Below, one piece after another: positions 7,492 to 9,414 of a DNA stretch of 9,414 bases (position 1 is its first letter; each line of letters begins with the position of its first letter). The stretch spans positions 1 through 9,414 of the forward strand of contig JAUVQD010000033.1 in assembly GCA_030598355.1 (NCBI GenBank). The letters run 5' to 3'. This DNA comes from Actinomycetes bacterium (lineage in GTDB: Bacteria > Actinomycetota > Aquicultoria > CAJVYJ01 > JAUVQD01). The position numbers were made by a program, and so were the translations under genes. Below the pieces are notes generated by a model. The model worked only from the letters and a program-made list of their open reading frames with translations, did no database searches and was not told where the DNA came from.

Positions 7492-7592
7492 TAGTCGCCC
7501 TTTCACGTTTTTCTAAAGTTGCTCAACGGGCGTGCCGATTTCTTAAGTCATGTGCGGAGTTTTTGAGTAGTTGAACCATGAATCGAGGCAGT
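7492..7592 (+). other. Intergenic gap between the two lipoprotein genes
   Basis: This is the longest non-coding stretch in the window (about 100 bases). It begins with a second in-frame TAG. CGCCC (7496-7500) can pair with GGGCG (7528-7532), but the loop is 27 bases and no T-run follows, so I do not call a terminator. No clear -35/-10 pair is visible. The second lipoprotein could be read through from the aspS transcript or from a promoter I cannot recognise. Confidence 0.4.
7585..7588 (+). promoter_or_regulatory. Probable ribosome binding site of the second lipoprotein gene
   Basis: GAGG lies 4 bases before ATG 7593, slightly short but usable. The alternative ATG at 7578 has no Shine-Dalgarno match upstream and would add MNRGS before a normal lipoprotein signal peptide. 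Confidence 0.45.
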
Positions 7593-8516
7593 ATGAAAAC
7601 AGTAGTATCTGTAGTCTTAGTAGCACTGACAGTCATAGCTCTAACCGGTTGCATTAGCAACGATGCTTCTGATTTTGAGCGAGTCTCCATCAAGCGGGAA
7701 GAGAATGTTGATACGCCGCGCTCACTAGAGACAGTTATAAAAGATAACGATTTTGCTCTTGAACTTGCCGTAAGCGACAGAGATTTTCTGTTGGGCGACA
7801 GGTATCTGGAGTATATTGGTTTTGCAAAAGATCGCGATGACGTAGATAACCAGCAAGCGAGATTAGCGGTTTTAACGGAAGCCGTAAACAAAACGCAAGC
7901 CGCGTTCAGCCAAGTTATGCAATCAGCCTCTAATCAATTGGTTGCAAACAATAGTGCCGGGTCCGGATCTACTAACGTGAGTCAACCAGCTCCAGCCACG
8001 GGATCTCAAACAACTGTCAATACGCCACCGGTGACAACAACCAATACTAACCTAACTGTTACTGAGACATATACCGATTCTGATAACGGGTTTTCAATAA
8101 CTTACCCGAATGACTGGGTAAAAGGTGACGCTACGATTGCTGACATAAGCTCAGTGCTTGTGGTTAGCCCAATGGAAAGTGCCGACGACCAGTTTCTGGA
8201 AAATGTCAGCGTAACCGCCGAGCCTCTTCTTGAAGAGACGAACATTGATGACTATCTTGATTTAGCCCTTGCCGGTGTCACCAAGAATTTGCCGGGCTTC
8301 TCGGAGCTAGACAGGAAAGACGAAACGCTTGATGGCGGGTCTGCAAAGAGAGTTGTTTATTCATATACTTCGAGCGGCCAGAAAGTCAAAGCTATTTTCT
8401 ACGTTCGACTTAAAGGATTTCGCGGGTACGTAATCGTTGGCACAACATCGGAATCGCAGTTCGACGCGAAGGCAGAGCTACTTGAAGAGGTCTGCCGGAG
8501 CTTCAAGATAATCTAA
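7593..8516 (+). CDS. Lipoprotein with a PsbP/Mog1-like C-terminal domain
   Basis: A 307-residue predicted lipoprotein. The signal peptide is MK, then a hydrophobic stretch 4-17 and lipobox LTGC with C20 as the acylation site, the same position as in the upstream lipoprotein. Residues about 24-112 are charged and probably helical, from a SLETVIKDNDFALEL stretch through AVSDRDFLLGDRYLEYIG to an Ala/Gln-rich helix. Residues about 116-157 form a Ser/Thr/Pro/Asn/Gln-rich linker. Residues about 158-307 look like the Mog1/PsbP alpha-beta-alpha fold found in DUF1795/LpqN/DcrB-type proteins. NGFSITYPNDW at 165-175 is the typical opening strand-turn (YP..W), followed by a helix NIDDYLDLALAGV, strands GGSAKRVVYSY and KAIFYVRLKGFRGYVIVGTT, and a closing helix ending RSFKII. 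Such domains occur in exported proteins of unclear function. ATG 7593 is preferred, but ATG 7578 cannot be excluded. Base and codon use look like the neighbours. Fold assignment is from pattern only. Confidence 0.78.
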   Translation: MKTVVSVVLVALTVIALTGCISNDASDFERVSIKREENVDTPRSLETVIKDNDFALELAVSDRDFLLGDRYLEYIGFAKDRDDVDNQQARLAVLTEAVNKTQAAFSQVMQSASNQLVANNSAGSGSTNVSQPAPATGSQTTVNTPPVTTTNTNLTVTETYTDSDNGFSITYPNDWVKGDATIADISSVLVVSPMESADDQFLENVSVTAEPLLEETNIDDYLDLALAGVTKNLPGFSELDRKDETLDGGSAKRVVYSYTSSGQKVKAIFYVRLKGFRGYVIVGTTSESQFDAKAELLEEVCRSFKII

Positions 8517-8533
8517 ATCCGATCCTTTAGCTC

Positions 8534-8542
8534 TGCTATAAT
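8534..8542 (+). promoter_or_regulatory. Extended -10 promoter for rarA (TGC-TATAAT)
   Basis: A perfect TATAAT at 8537-8542 is preceded by TGC (8534-8536), the extended -10 form. If TATAAT occupies -12 to -7, position +1 is 8549, the A of the rarA ATG. No convincing -35 box is seen at 16-18 bases upstream (the sequence there is near TAAATC), as is usual with extended -10 promoters. This predicts a leaderless rarA mRNA. Confidence 0.65.
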
Positions 8543-8558
8543 TGGCTGATGAAGCCAA
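8542..8558. repeat. Inverted repeat centred on the rarA start codon
   Basis: TTGGCT (8542-8547) and AGCCAA (8553-8558) are perfect 6-base inverted arms with the loop GATGA, which contains the ATG. The left arm begins at the last base of the -10 box. It may be a regulator site, an RNA hairpin in read-through transcripts, or chance. Confidence 0.4.
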
Positions 8559-9414
8559 ACCTTCCGCCTTTAGCTTTCAGGATGCGTCCTAGAAATTTCA
8601 AGGAATACGTTGGTCAAGAGGCGATAATTGGTCCCGGAACTCCACTTCGTATCGCGATAGAGACCGATCAACTTCACTCAGTCATTCTTTACGGTCCGGC
8701 AGGTACCGGCAAAACAAGTTTAGCCGGCGTGATCGCGGAAATGACGACAGCCACTTTTCAGAAAGTGTCAGCGGTTTCAGCGACTGTCCGTGATGTCAGA
8801 GCGATTATCAAAGAAGCGACAGAGCTTACCCTTGAAGGAAAAAAAACCGTTCTCTTTATAGATGAGATCCATAGATTTAACAGACACCAGCAAGACGCTT
8901 TGTTGCCGGCCGTGGAAGATGGAGTTTTGATCTTGGTCGGAGCAACCACTGAGAATCCCTTTTTTGAGGTAAACGCGCCGCTAATTTCGAGATCGCGCAT
9001 TTGTGTCTTAACACCCCTGACTGTCCAGGACTTAAAGAAAATAATAAAGGCCGCTCTTAAAGATCGCGTTAGGGGCCTAGGGGATTCGCCACCAAAGGTC
9101 ATGCCCGCGGCGGTTAATCTTATGGCAGACTTAAGCAGCGGTGACGCCCGGCGGGCCCTGAATATATTAGAGGCGTCCGCAAGTCTTATGTCCGGAGAAG
9201 ACAATACAATTACGGAAGAGAACGTAAAAGATGTCGCGGCGGGAAGAACTTTCGGCTACGACAAAGCCCAAGACGGGCACTACGATACAATATCCGCGTT
9301 TATTAAGAGCTTGAGAGGTTCTAATCCCGACGCCGCCCTTCACTGGCTCGCTCGAATGATTGAAGCCGGGGAAGACCCAAAATTTATCGCCAGGCGGCTC
9401 GTGATATTTGCTTC
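8549..9414 (+). CDS. rarA: Replication-associated recombination ATPase RarA/MgsA (3' end outside window)
   Basis: A AAA+ ATPase of the RarA/MgsA/WRNIP1 family, related to clamp-loader subunits, that acts at stalled replication forks and single-strand gaps. The frame is open to the right edge, with 288 residues visible of an expected 430-450. Seen: PLAFRMRP at 7-14 (family 'PLAxRMRP'); Walker A GPAGTGKT at 49-56; Walker B VLFIDEIH at 101-108; sensor 1 GATTENP at 131-137; Arg-finger region SRSR at 147-150; sensor 2 GDARRALN at 198-205; and the family block FGYDKAQDGHYD about 235-246 with SAFIKSLRGSNPDAALHWLA after it. The C-terminal tetramerisation part is outside. ATG 8549 keeps the conserved N-terminus; ATG 8582 would lose it. 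There is no Shine-Dalgarno sequence, in keeping with a leaderless start from the -10 box at 8537. rarA downstream of aspS is a known Gram-positive order, here with two lipoprotein genes between them. Confidence 0.96.
   Translation, partial: MKPNLPPLAFRMRPRNFKEYVGQEAIIGPGTPLRIAIETDQLHSVILYGPAGTGKTSLAGVIAEMTTATFQKVSAVSATVRDVRAIIKEATELTLEGKKTVLFIDEIHRFNRHQQDALLPAVEDGVLILVGATTENPFFEVNAPLISRSRICVLTPLTVQDLKKIIKAALKDRVRGLGDSPPKVMPAAVNLMADLSSGDARRALNILEASASLMSGEDNTITEENVKDVAAGRTFGYDKAQDGHYDTISAFIKSLRGSNPDAALHWLARMIEAGEDPKFIARRLVIFA

Noticed and set aside
7496..7532. Possible terminator hairpin after the first lipoprotein (CGCCC / GGGCG)
   Set aside because: The stem is only 5 bases, the loop is 27 bases and no T-run follows.
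8758..9204. Minus-strand open frame in the rarA region
   Set aside because: The + strand here encodes the rarA Walker B, sensor 1 and sensor 2 motifs, so this is a shadow.

Overview
The window is a dense, single-strand gene cluster; every gene reads on the + strand. It carries the conserved Gram-positive block that links stringent-response signalling, D-aminoacyl-tRNA editing and aminoacyl-tRNA synthesis. The order is recJ (3' end) - rel/relA - dtd - MBL-fold hydrolase - hisS - aspS - two lipoproteins - rarA (5' part). This order is known from Firmicutes and, in looser form, from Actinobacteria. The Rel synthetase core (HSLW, RFKDYIA, HRTAEYGIAAHWRYKEG) resembles actinobacterial Rel. The probable leaderless start of rarA also suits Actinobacteria. 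By eye the base composition is balanced rather than GC-rich. My best guess is a deep-branching or uncultured actinobacterial lineage, or less likely a Firmicute. This is inference and the genus cannot be named.

Layout: 1-577 is the end of a RecJ-like exonuclease, open at the left edge. 600-2789 is a full-length bifunctional (p)ppGpp synthetase/hydrolase. 2797-3243 is D-aminoacyl-tRNA deacylase (TTG start, RBS overlapping the rel stop). 3245-3880 is a glyoxalase-II-like metallohydrolase. 3877-5166 is HisRS, overlapping the hydrolase by 4 bases. 5168-6958 is AspRS. 6961-7491 is a small lipoprotein with a thioredoxin-like domain that lacks the CXXC pair. After about 100 non-coding bases, 7593-8516 is a second lipoprotein with a PsbP/Mog1-like C-terminal domain. 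From 8549 to the right edge is the AAA+ ATPase RarA/MgsA, with its own extended -10 promoter placed so that +1 falls on the ATG.

From 600 to 7491 gene gaps are at most 7 bases or are overlaps, which suggests one polycistronic transcript with translational coupling. The cytoplasmic genes share the theme of tRNA charging, charging fidelity and the alarmone response to uncharged tRNA. The two lipoproteins sit between aspS and rarA and have no obvious link to that theme; they are the least explained part of the window. I see no mobile element, CRISPR array, tRNA or rRNA gene, and no convincing intrinsic terminator. I found no clear new multi-gene system. The points most worth following are the paired lipoproteins and the rarA start region.
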